10,579 nucleotides of DNA from an uncultured Oscillospiraceae bacterium. GTDB taxonomy: Bacteria; Bacillota; Clostridia; Oscillospirales; Oscillospiraceae. A program made the position numbers and the translations under genes. Shown in pieces: positions 1 to 5,869 of this stretch (its first letter is position 1; each line of letters opens with the position of its first letter). The notes beneath the pieces are model-generated. The model was not told the DNA's origin and made no database searches. It worked only from the letters and a program-made list of their open reading frames with translations. Location of the stretch: assembly GCA_947628975.1 (NCBI GenBank), contig CANRBW010000043.1, positions 1 to 10,579 on the forward strand, given 5' to 3'.

Positions 1-1
1 C

Positions 2-334
2 ATCTTTACCGAGATCTTCAACGACCCCGAGCAGTTCCCCATCAAGGACCTGGGGGGCTACGGCTGGCGGGGGGACTCCGCCACCGGCGAGCACAACTGC
101 GGCACCGCCATCGACATCAACCCCAACGAGAACTACCAGATCCGGGACGGCCGGGTCCAGGTGGGCAGCTGCTGGGCCCCCGGCGAGAACCCCTACTCCA
201 TCGCCCCCAACGGCTCGGTGGTGCGCATCTTCGCCAAGTACGGCTGGTCCTGGGGGGGAGACGCCTGGGCGGTGAGCAGCGACGCCTCCTCCGGCTACCA
301 CGACTATATGCACTTCTCCTACATGGGAGGGTGA
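2..334 (+). CDS. M15-family (M15C/VanY-like) cell-wall peptidase, C-terminal part only
   Basis: The open frame enters from the left edge and stops with TGA at 332-334, leaving 110 residues of the catalytic C-terminus. Numbering from the edge, it shows the two halves of the M15C zinc site. HNCGTAIDIN at 31-40 supplies His31 and Asp38. WGGDAW at 84-89 is followed by DYMHF at 101-105, where Asp101 is the likely catalytic acid/base and His104 the third zinc ligand. Enzymes with this pattern (CwlK, phage Ply500 type, and proteins labelled D-alanyl-D-alanine carboxypeptidase) cut stem peptides of peptidoglycan outside the membrane. The exact bond cut here cannot be told. The N-terminus, with any signal peptide or wall-binding domains, lies outside the window. 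A strong terminator follows 19 nt later, so this is the last gene of its transcript. Family call is firm; substrate is not. Confidence 0.85.
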   Translation: MFTEIFNDPEQFPIKDLGGYGWRGDSATGEHNCGTAIDINPNENYQIRDGRVQVGSCWAPGENPYSIAPNGSVVRIFAKYGWSWGGDAWAVSSDASSGYHDYMHFSYMGG

Positions 335-352
335 CCCGGCCGGCGGCCGGAG

Positions 353-392
353 ACGGCCAAAGAGGGGACGGCGTCCCCTCTTTGGCCGTTTT
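353..392 (+). terminator. Intrinsic terminator after the M15 peptidase gene
   Basis: A perfect 17-bp inverted repeat, arms 353-369 (acggccaaagaggggac) and 373-389, is closed by a 3-nt loop and ends in a short T run (gtttt, 388-392). It lies 19 nt past the peptidase stop and upstream of the promoter at 435-463, so it separates two transcription units. The T run is short but the stem is very strong. Confidence 0.85.
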
Positions 393-434
393 CCGCCCCT
401 CCCGCGGCCCGGGGCGGGATTTTCCAAATAAGCC

Positions 435-463
435 TTGCGCCGCCGGGGATATTTTGGTATAAT
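435..463 (+). promoter_or_regulatory. Sigma-A-type promoter with extended -10 for the glycosyltransferase-tmk-DJ-1 operon
   Basis: The -35 candidate is TTGCGC (435-440), followed by a 17-nt spacer and a consensus -10 TATAAT (458-463). TGG directly before the -10 (455-457) gives the extended -10 motif TGnTATAAT. This is the only clearly AT-rich patch in the region and sits between a terminator and the next gene. Transcription would start near 470, giving a leader of about 50 nt before the TTG start at 521. Confidence 0.8.
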
Positions 464-507
464 AATCTGGTCTTTGTGTCTGAGAGAACGGGGGCCCGCG
501 GGGTCCT

Positions 508-513
508 GGGAGG
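508..513 (+). promoter_or_regulatory. Ribosome binding site that fixes the TTG start of the glycosyltransferase gene
   Basis: GGGAGG lies 7 nt before TTG at 521. The upstream in-frame GTG at 476 has no such site and would sit only a few bases after the predicted transcription start, so the TTG is preferred. Confidence 0.75.
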
Positions 514-520
514 TCTTGCC

Positions 521-1243
521 TTGAAGATCGACGTGATGGGGGTCGCCTTTGACGACCTGACCATGGACCAGGCGGTCCGGCAGGGGCTGGACCTGGCCGG
601 GGCGGAGGGGTTCCGCTATGTGGTCACCCCCAACCCGGAGCTGGTGATGATGGCCCGGCGGGATCCGGCCTACGCCCGGACTCTGGCCGGGGCCGGGATG
701 ACCCTGGCCGACGGGGTGGGGGTGGTGTACGCCGCCCGCATCCTGGGTAGGCCCCTCCGGGGCCGGGTGCCTGGGGTGGACTTCGCCCAGGGGCTGATGG
801 AGGGCCTGGCCCGGACGGGGCGGAGCCTCTTCTTGCTGGGGGCCAAGCCCAGCGTGGCGGAGCGGGCGGCGGAGAATCTGCGCCGCCAGCACCCCGGCCT
901 GGTCATCGCCGGGGTCCACGACGGGTATTTCCAGGAGGACGCCCCGGTGGTGGAGGCGGTCCGGGCCAGCGGGGCCGACGTGCTCTTCGTCTGCCTGGGC
1001 GCCCCCAAGCAGGAGGACTGGATGGCCCGCAACGGCCCCGCCACAGGGGCCCACCTGGCGGTGGGTCTGGGGGGCTCGCTGGACGTGTTCGCCGGGGCGG
1101 TGAAGCGGGCCCCGGAGGGGTGGCAAAAGCTGGGGCTGGAGTGGCTCTACCGGCTGATCCGGGAGCCCAGCCGCCTCGGCCGGATGATCCGGCTGCCGGG
1201 ATTTCTGGTCCAGGCCCTCTGGGCGCGGATGAGAGGGAAGTGA
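521..1243 (+). CDS. WecG/TagA/CpsF-family (GT26) glycosyltransferase
   Basis: A 240-residue protein from the TTG start. GT26 enzymes add a sugar, N-acetylmannosamine in the TagA and WecG cases, to undecaprenyl-diphosphate-linked GlcNAc on the inner face of the membrane, an early committed step for wall teichoic acid or another surface glycan. Family marks run in order: MKIDVMGV at the start, TPNPE (36-40), ADGVGVV (63-69) whose Asp64 matches the proposed catalytic base of TagA, LGAKPSVAERA near 106, DGYF (134-137), LGAPKQE (159-165), and GGSLDVFAG (184-192). The basic, hydrophobic tail (EWLYRLIREPSRLGR then LPGFLVQALWARM) fits the TagA C-terminal part thought to touch the membrane. It is first in an operon with tmk 4 nt downstream. 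No other glycan genes are in view, so the exact donor sugar and polymer are unknown. Confidence 0.9.
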   Translation: MKIDVMGVAFDDLTMDQAVRQGLDLAGAEGFRYVVTPNPELVMMARRDPAYARTLAGAGMTLADGVGVVYAARILGRPLRGRVPGVDFAQGLMEGLARTGRSLFLLGAKPSVAERAAENLRRQHPGLVIAGVHDGYFQEDAPVVEAVRASGADVLFVCLGAPKQEDWMARNGPATGAHLAVGLGGSLDVFAGAVKRAPEGWQKLGLEWLYRLIREPSRLGRMIRLPGFLVQALWARMRGK

Positions 1244-1247
1244 GACG

Positions 1248-1928
1248 ATGGCGGGAAGACTGATCGCCCTGGAGGGGACGGACGGGTCGGGGAAGTCCAC
1301 CCAGTTCGCCCTGCTGTGCCAGCGGATGGAGCGGGAGGGGCGGGCGTTCCGCCGCCTGGTCTTTCCCCGGTATGACCAGCCCTCCTCCGCCCTGCTGCGG
1401 ATGTATCTGGGAGGGGAGTTCGGCTCCCGCCCCGGCGACGTGAACGCCTACGCCGCCTCCACCTTCTTCGCCGTGGACCGCTACGCGGCCTGGCGGCAGG
1501 ACTGGGGGGAGGGCTATCTGGCGGGGGAGACGGTGCTGTCCGACCGGTACACCACCTCCAACGCCGTCCACCAGGCGGCCAAGATGCCCCCGGAGCGCTG
1601 GGGGGAGTTCTTCGCCTGGCTGGAGGATTTTGAGTACGGCAAGCTGGGCCTGCCCCGGCCGGAGCTGGTGGCGTGGCTGGATATGCCCACCGCCCAGGCG
1701 GTGGAAAACCTCCGCCGCCGGGAGGCGGAGACCCACACCAGCGGCGACATCCACGAGGTGGACGCGGCCTATCTGGCCGCCTGCCGGGCCGCCGCCCAGG
1801 CCGCCGCGGAGACCTACGGCTGGCGGAGGATCGACTGTCTGGACGCCCGGGGCCGGATGCGGCCCGCGGAGGAGATCCATGAGGAGCTGTGGGCGCTGGT
1901 CCGGCCCCTGCTGACCCAGGAGAAATAG
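1248..1928 (+). CDS. tmk: Thymidylate (dTMP) kinase, clostridial type
   Basis: A 226-residue P-loop kinase expected to phosphorylate dTMP to dTDP with ATP in the cytoplasm for DNA synthesis. The Walker A loop GTDGSGKST is at 10-18. FFAVDRYA (74-80) and SDRYTTSNAVHQ (98-109) carry the DR motifs that bind the nucleotide monophosphate. LDMP (144-147) precedes the lid region, which is rich in Arg (LRRREAETH, about 155-163) and fits bacterial type II TMP kinases with basic lid residues. The YTTSNAVHQ stretch and the WLEDFEY-KLGLPRPELV block belong to the form common in Clostridia and are quite unlike the E. coli enzyme, so another deoxynucleoside monophosphate substrate cannot be ruled out. Only 4 nt separate it from the upstream stop, and the next gene's SD overlaps its own stop, so it is the middle gene of a three-gene operon. 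Confidence 0.88.
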   Translation: MAGRLIALEGTDGSGKSTQFALLCQRMEREGRAFRRLVFPRYDQPSSALLRMYLGGEFGSRPGDVNAYAASTFFAVDRYAAWRQDWGEGYLAGETVLSDRYTTSNAVHQAAKMPPERWGEFFAWLEDFEYGKLGLPRPELVAWLDMPTAQAVENLRRREAETHTSGDIHEVDAAYLAACRAAAQAAAETYGWRRIDCLDARGRMRPAEEIHEELWALVRPLLTQEK

Positions 1929-1932
1929 GAGG
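1927..1932 (+). promoter_or_regulatory. Ribosome binding site that decides the DJ-1-family start
   Basis: AGGAGG overlaps the tmk stop codon. ATG at 1933 abuts it with no spacer, while the in-frame ATG at 1942 sits 9 nt away. The later ATG also gives the usual DJ-1 N-terminus (MVYLLLGEGFEEAEAL). Confidence 0.7.
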
Positions 1933-1941
1933 ATGGGAAGT

Positions 1942-2496
1942 ATGGTCTATCTGCTGTTGGGAGAAGGGTTCGAGGAGGCCGAGGCCCTGGTGCCCACCGA
2001 CCTGCTGCGCCGCGCGGGCGTGGAGGTCCGGCTGGTGGGGCTGAAGGGGAAGCGGGTCACCTCGGCCCACGCCATCACCGTGGAGTGCGACTGTCAGCTC
2101 CAGGATGTGGAGGAGCACGAGGCGAGGATGATCGTCCTCCCCGGCGGGCTGGGGGGCGTGAACGCCATCTCCGCCGACGAGCGGGCCCTGGGGCTCATCC
2201 AGCGCTGCGCCGACCGGGGGGCCTATATCGCCGCCATCTGCGCCGCCCCCACCATCCTGGCCCGGCTGGGCCTGCTGGACCGCCGGAAGGCGGTGGTCTA
2301 TCCGGGGATGGAGGACCAGATGCTCTCGGCGGTGGTCCAGCCGGGCAAGGCGGTGGTGGTGGACGGCCACCTGGTCACCGGCGAGGCCGCCGGCTCCGCC
2401 TTCGACTTCGGGCTGAAGCTGGTGGAGCTGCTCCGGGGCCGGGAGGCCGCCGAGGCGGTGCGGGAAGGGGTCCACTACCGCCCCCGCAAAGGGTAA
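1942..2496 (+). CDS. DJ-1/PfpI (ThiJ/YajL) family protein
   Basis: A 184-residue class I glutaminase-like fold protein of the DJ-1/YajL branch. The nucleophile-elbow cysteine is Cys100 in AAICAAPTIL (97-106), aligning with DJ-1 Cys106. Glu14 in EGFEEAEAL aligns with DJ-1 Glu18, the residue that tunes the reactive cysteine. VLPGG (65-69) and the end segment GEAAGSAFDFGLKLVELLRG are also typical. Proposed roles in the family include redox sensing, protein or nucleotide deglycation and chaperone activity; these are debated, and nothing in the sequence picks one. It is the last gene of the glycosyltransferase-tmk operon and is followed, convergently, by the reverse-strand microprotein gene. The start at 1942 is chosen on RBS spacing; ATG 1933 would add three residues. 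Confidence 0.88.
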   Translation: MVYLLLGEGFEEAEALVPTDLLRRAGVEVRLVGLKGKRVTSAHAITVECDCQLQDVEEHEARMIVLPGGLGGVNAISADERALGLIQRCADRGAYIAAICAAPTILARLGLLDRRKAVVYPGMEDQMLSAVVQPGKAVVVDGHLVTGEAAGSAFDFGLKLVELLRGREAAEAVREGVHYRPRKG

Positions 2497-2533
2497 AAAA
2501 AGGAGACGGACGGGGCCGGAGGCCCCGCCCGTC
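2495..2533 (-). terminator. Intrinsic terminator of the reverse-strand microprotein gene
   Basis: The arms 2505-2517 and 2521-2533 form a GC stem of 12 pairs with one A-C mismatch and a 3-nt loop. Read on the reverse strand, the stem is followed after 3 nt by seven T residues (A run 2495-2501 on the plus strand). On the plus strand no T run follows, so it is built to end reverse transcription. It may also slow forward transcripts leaving the DJ-1 gene. Confidence 0.75.
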
Positions 2534-2552
2534 CCGGGCGCGCTAAGTACCC

Positions 2553-2690
2553 TCAGCAGCAGCCGTCGTTGCAGCTGTTGCCGCAGCCGTTGCCGCAGCC
2601 GCAGTCGCCGCCGCCGCAGCAGCACAGCAGCACGAGGATGATGAGGATGATCCACAGGCACCCGTTGGAGCCGCCATTACCGAAACACAT
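2553..2690 (-). CDS. Cysteine-rich membrane microprotein, 45 residues, function unknown
   Basis: This short reverse-strand frame runs from ATG at 2690-2688 to TGA at 2555-2553. A good SD, AAAGGGGTGAG at 2707-2697, has its GGGGTG core 8 nt before the ATG, and a reverse-strand terminator lies 20 nt past the stop. The peptide has three parts. A Gly/Asn-rich head (MCFGNGGSNGC, 1-11) is followed by a hydrophobic segment (LWIILIILVLL, 12-22), likely one membrane span. The tail from 23 on starts CCCGGGDCGCG and continues with Cys, Gly, Asn and Asp. Eleven of 45 residues are Cys (2, 11, 23-25, 30, 32, 36, 40, 44, 45). Clostridial genomes carry similar tiny hydrophobic cysteine-rich proteins of unknown role; from memory some are labelled high-cysteine or chorion-class. 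Metal binding or disulfide cross-linking, perhaps in the spore or envelope, is a guess. It is the only gene here on this strand. Confidence 0.72.
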   Translation of the reverse strand: MCFGNGGSNGCLWIILIILVLLCCCGGGDCGCGNGCGNSCNDGCC

Positions 2691-2751
2691 TGTCGTCTCA
2701 CCCCTTTCCTGTGCCCCATTCTATGCCGGCGGGGGAGAGGCGGTGCAGGAT

Positions 2752-2757
2752 GGAGGG
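2752..2757 (+). promoter_or_regulatory. Ribosome binding site that fixes the mltG start
   Basis: GGAGGG lies 7-8 nt before ATG 2765. In-frame starts upstream (TTG 2690, ATG 2750) lack a comparable site, and the TTG would overlap the start of the divergent microprotein gene. Confidence 0.75.
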
Positions 2758-2764
2758 GAAACTT

Positions 2765-3949
2765 ATGGCTGAACAGAGACCTGGAGCCCGTCGGGAGCCG
2801 GACAGCCGCCGCCCGGCCGCCAGGAGCCGCCGCCGGGGGGGCCGCCGCGCCGCGGGCGCGGCGCTCTATGTGGCGGTGGTGCTGGGGGTGTCGGTCCTGC
2901 TGGCGTGCGTGCTGTGGATCTTCGCCGGGGACGTGCTGGCTTTGAACAAGGCCCCCCACACCGCCGTCATCGCCCTCTCCCCGGAGATGTTCACCCGGGA
3001 GGAGGTCACCGTGGAGACCCAGGGGCCGGACGGGGAGAGCGTGGAGAGCGTCCAGACGGTCCAGCGGGTCCGGATGGGGGAGGTGGCCTCCCTGCTGAAG
3101 GAGAACGGGATCATCGAGTTCAAGACCCTGTTCAAGCTCTTCGCCGGGGTGACCGGCGGGGGGGACAAGATCGCGCCGGGGACCTATGAGCTGAACACCG
3201 ACATGGACTACCGGGCCATCATCTCCAGTATGTCGGCGGGGTCGGCCAACCGCTCGGAGATCTCGGTGACCATCCCGGAGGGGTACTCCATCGACCAGAT
3301 CTTCGCCCTGCTGGAGGAGAAGGGGGTGGCCCAGGTCGCCCAGCTGCGGGAGACCGCCGCCCAGCACGACTACCAGTTCGACTTCCTGGAGGGGATCCCC
3401 CTGGGGGACTACCACCGGCTGGAGGGCTATCTGTTCCCGGACACCTATCTGTTCTATGTGGGGGACGACCCGCTGTACGCCATCAACAAGATGCTGGTGA
3501 ACTTCACCAACATGGTGCCCAGGGAGACCCGGCAGGAGCTGAAGGATGAGGGCCGGAGCCTGGCGGAGATCATCACGGTGGCCTCCCTCATCGAAAAGGA
3601 GACCGACGGGACCGACCAGGCGCTGATCGCCTCGGTCATCTATAACCGGCTCAAAAACACCTCGGTGACCAACGGCTACCTCCAGATCGACGCCACCCTG
3701 GCCTACCTCAACGGCGGGAAGACCCCCACCGAGGCGGACAAGGGCATCGACTCGCCCTACAACACCTACCTCTACCCCGGCCTGCCCCCCGGACCCATCG
3801 CCAACCCCGGCTCGGAGGCCATCTGGGCGGCCATGCACCCCAAGGACTCCAACTATTACTACTACGCCCTGGGCACCGACGGGCTGCACCACTTCAGCCG
3901 GACCTACCAGGAGCACCAGAACTTCCTGGGCAGTCTGCCCAAGGACTGA
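2765..3949 (+). CDS. mltG: Endolytic murein transglycosylase MltG
   Basis: A 394-residue YceG/MltG-family protein that cuts nascent glycan strands at the outer face of the membrane and is thought to set where strand synthesis ends. A cytoplasmic head very rich in Arg (about 1-30) precedes one membrane span at about 31-53. A LysM-like subdomain follows (VASLLKENGIIE then APGTYEL). The catalytic block is clear: LEGYLFPDTY (219-228), then ASLIEKET, whose Glu277 matches the catalytic Glu218 of E. coli MltG, then LQIDATLAY (306-314), and PYNTYLYPGLPPGPIANP just after. The domain is complete to the last residues (HHFSRTYQEH). It opens the forward gene series; the U32 gene begins 3 nt after its stop. 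The gene is divergent from the microprotein gene and no convincing promoter was found in the 74-nt gap. Confidence 0.95.
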   Translation: MAEQRPGARREPDSRRPAARSRRRGGRRAAGAALYVAVVLGVSVLLACVLWIFAGDVLALNKAPHTAVIALSPEMFTREEVTVETQGPDGESVESVQTVQRVRMGEVASLLKENGIIEFKTLFKLFAGVTGGGDKIAPGTYELNTDMDYRAIISSMSAGSANRSEISVTIPEGYSIDQIFALLEEKGVAQVAQLRETAAQHDYQFDFLEGIPLGDYHRLEGYLFPDTYLFYVGDDPLYAINKMLVNFTNMVPRETRQELKDEGRSLAEIITVASLIEKETDGTDQALIASVIYNRLKNTSVTNGYLQIDATLAYLNGGKTPTEADKGIDSPYNTYLYPGLPPGPIANPGSEAIWAAMHPKDSNYYYYALGTDGLHHFSRTYQEHQNFLGSLPKD

Positions 3950-3952
3950 GCC

Positions 3953-5212
3953 ATGGCGGTGGAGCTGCTGGCCCCCGCGGGGGACCGGGAACGGCTGGCC
4001 GCCGCCGTGGCCTACGGGGCGGACGCGGTCTACCTGGCGGGGAGCGAGTACGGCATGCGGGCCTTCGCCGGGAACTTTGACGCCCAGGAGCTGGAGCGGG
4101 CCATCGGCTACGCCCACAGCCGGGGGGTGGCGGTCCATGTGGCGGTGAACGCCAACCCCCGCAACCGGGAGCTGGCGGGCCTGCCGGAGTATCTGGAGCG
4201 GCTCCAGGACTGGGGGGCGGACGCCCTCATCGTGGGGGACCCCGGCGTCTTCGCCCTGGCCCGGCGCCACGCCCCCGGGGTGAGGCTCCATATCTCCACC
4301 CAGGCGGGGGTGACCAACTACGCCGCCGCCCGGTACTGGCACGACCAGGGGGCCGGCCGGGTGATCCTGGCCAGGGAGCTGTCCCTGGAGGAGGTGGCGG
4401 AGCTGATCGCCAAGGTCCCCAGGGAGCTGGAGGTGGAGGCCTTCGTCCACGGGGCCATGTGCGTGAGCTGGTCGGGCCGGTGCGTGCTGTCCAACTACAT
4501 GACCGGCCGGGACGCCACCCGCGGCGCCTGCGCCCAGCCCTGCCGGTACAAGTACGCCCTGATGGAGGAGCAGAGGCCGGGGGAGTATTTCCCGGTCTTC
4601 GAGTCCGGCGGGGAGTCCTTCATCCTCAGCTCCAGGGATATGTGCATGATCGACCACATCCCGGAGCTGGTGGACATCGGCCTGGCCAGCCTGAAGATCG
4701 AAGGCCGGGCCAAGAGCGCCTACTACGCCGCCATCGTCACCGGCGCCTACCGCCACGCGGTGGACGCCGCCCTGGCGGGGGAGCCGCTGGACCCGGTGTG
4801 GCGGGACGAGGTGGAGAAGGTCAGCCACCGGCACTACTCCACCGGCTTCTGGTTCGGCCAGCCCGGGCAGTACACCCAGGACGCCCGGTATATCCGCGCC
4901 TGGCAGGTGGCGGCCCAGGTGGTGAGCTGTGACGGCGCGGGGGCGGCCCTGTGCGTCCTCAACAACAAGTTCCGCCGGGGGGACGCGCTGGAGCTGGTGG
5001 GGCCCGGCCTGCGGCCGGTGGCCTTCCGGGTGGAGGAGCTGCGGGACGACCAGGGCCAGGCGGTGGAGGAGGTCCACACCCCCGGCGTCCGGTTCCTGCT
5101 GACCCTGCCCTGCCAGGCCCCGCCCATGAGCTACCTGCGCCGCCAGGAAGGGCCGGAGCGGGCCGGGGGACATAGACTGATGGCGGGGCCGGAGGACGCC
5201 GCCCGGCCCTGA
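3953..5212 (+). CDS. Peptidase U32 family protein, TrhP/YrrO-like tRNA hydroxylation factor
   Basis: A 419-residue U32 protein. The N-terminal barrel starts ELLAPAGD and contains GADAVYLAG (22-30). The U32 signature EAFVHGAMCVSWSGRC is at 162-177, and GACAQPCRYKY is at 191-201. Cysteines 170, 177, 193 and 197 form the conserved set of the family. SLKIEGRAKSAYY (246-258) and the C-terminal barrel (about 320-395) are complete. Although named peptidases, studied members YegQ/TrhP and YrrN-YrrO make 5-hydroxyuridine at tRNA position 34, and RlhA acts on 23S rRNA. In B. subtilis the genes run mltG (yrrL), trmR (yrrM), yrrN, yrrO; here a single YrrO-length protein follows mltG by 3 nt. That order supports a tRNA wobble role by inference. 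RlhA-like or protease activity is less likely. The last 20 or so residues look unconserved. Confidence 0.87.
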   Translation: MAVELLAPAGDRERLAAAVAYGADAVYLAGSEYGMRAFAGNFDAQELERAIGYAHSRGVAVHVAVNANPRNRELAGLPEYLERLQDWGADALIVGDPGVFALARRHAPGVRLHISTQAGVTNYAAARYWHDQGAGRVILARELSLEEVAELIAKVPRELEVEAFVHGAMCVSWSGRCVLSNYMTGRDATRGACAQPCRYKYALMEEQRPGEYFPVFESGGESFILSSRDMCMIDHIPELVDIGLASLKIEGRAKSAYYAAIVTGAYRHAVDAALAGEPLDPVWRDEVEKVSHRHYSTGFWFGQPGQYTQDARYIRAWQVAAQVVSCDGAGAALCVLNNKFRRGDALELVGPGLRPVAFRVEELRDDQGQAVEEVHTPGVRFLLTLPCQAPPMSYLRRQEGPERAGGHRLMAGPEDAARP

Positions 5213-5224
5213 AGGAGGAAGAGC

Positions 5225-5869
5225 ATGACACGATTGGGCGAGACCCTGCGGGCCTATCAGGCCAGGGACCCGGCGGCCCGGAGCCGATTGGAGATATTCC
5301 TGCTCTACCCCGGCGTACACGCCGTGATCTTCCACCGGGTGAGCCACTGGCTGTGGGAGCACCACCTGCGGTTCCTGGCCCGGCTGAACTCCCAGGTGGG
5401 GCGGCACTGCACCGGCATCGAGATCCACCCCGGCGCGAAGATCGGCCGGAGGCTGGTGATCGACCACGGCATGGGCATCGTCATCGGCGAGACCGCCTCG
5501 GTGGGGGACGACTGTCTGATCTACCACGGCGTCACCCTGGGGGGGACGGGGAAGGAGACGGGCAAGCGCCACCCCACCATCGGCAACAACGTGATGATCG
5601 CCTGCGGGGCCAAGGTGCTGGGGCCCTTCCGGGTGGGGGACAACGCCCGGATCGCCGCCAACGCCGTGGTGCTCCAGGAGGTGCCCGACGACGCCACCGC
5701 CGTGGGCATCCCCGCCAAGATCGTCCGCATCGCCGGGGAGAGGCCCCACTACGCCGAGAACGTGGACCAGATCAACATCACAGACCCGGTACAGCGCGAC
5801 CTCCAGGCCCTGACCCAGCGGCTGGAGGCCCTGGAAAAAAAGGTATCTGAGAAGGAGAAGGACGTATGA
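5225..5869 (+). CDS. cysE: Serine O-acetyltransferase
   Basis: A 214-residue short-form CysE, close in length to the Bacillus enzyme. It moves acetyl from acetyl-CoA to L-serine, making O-acetylserine for cysteine synthesis. A helical N-terminus (RDPAARSRLEIFLLYPGVHAVIFHRVSHWLW) carries Asp15. The left-handed beta-helix of hexapeptide repeats starts near residue 64 (IEIHPGAKIG). Asp80-His81 in IDHGMG match the catalytic Asp157-His158 pair of E. coli CysE, and VTLGGTGKETGKRHP (103-117) is the acetyl-CoA loop. After GIPAKIVR a charged tail (about 188-214) looks like a short coiled coil. SD AGGAGG lies 6 nt before the ATG. Its stop overlaps the cysS start by 4 nt (ATGA), coupling cysteine synthesis to cysteine charging. 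No cysK is in the window. With only 12 nt upstream there is no room for a T-box. Confidence 0.95.
   Translation: MTRLGETLRAYQARDPAARSRLEIFLLYPGVHAVIFHRVSHWLWEHHLRFLARLNSQVGRHCTGIEIHPGAKIGRRLVIDHGMGIVIGETASVGDDCLIYHGVTLGGTGKETGKRHPTIGNNVMIACGAKVLGPFRVGDNARIAANAVVLQEVPDDATAVGIPAKIVRIAGERPHYAENVDQINITDPVQRDLQALTQRLEALEKKVSEKEKDV

Noticed and set aside
903..2661. Long reverse-strand frames (903-1880 and 1147-2661) over the glycosyltransferase, tmk and DJ-1 genes.
   Set aside because: They are Pro/Arg/Gly-rich mirrors of real genes, have no domain, and overlap each other. The 1147-2661 frame also crosses the microprotein gene and its terminator.
2718..2723. TAGAAT on the reverse strand as a -10 for the microprotein gene.
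   Set aside because: The position is plausible, but no acceptable -35 was found at 16-18 nt, so I did not list it as a promoter.
2690..2764. TTG start at 2690 adding 25 residues to MltG.
   Set aside because: No ribosome site, and it overlaps the start codon of the divergent microprotein gene. ATG 2765 has GGAGG at a good distance.
5213..5224. A T-box leader controlling cysE-cysS.
   Set aside because: Only 12 nt lie between the U32 stop and the cysE start, filled by the ribosome site; there is no space for a T-box or riboswitch.
2543..5749. A 1068-codon open frame on the reverse strand.
   Set aside because: It runs antisense to mltG, the U32 gene and cysE, all with clear motifs. Its product is low-complexity Gly/Pro/His/Val, as expected from the mirror of GC-rich third positions, with no recognisable domain.
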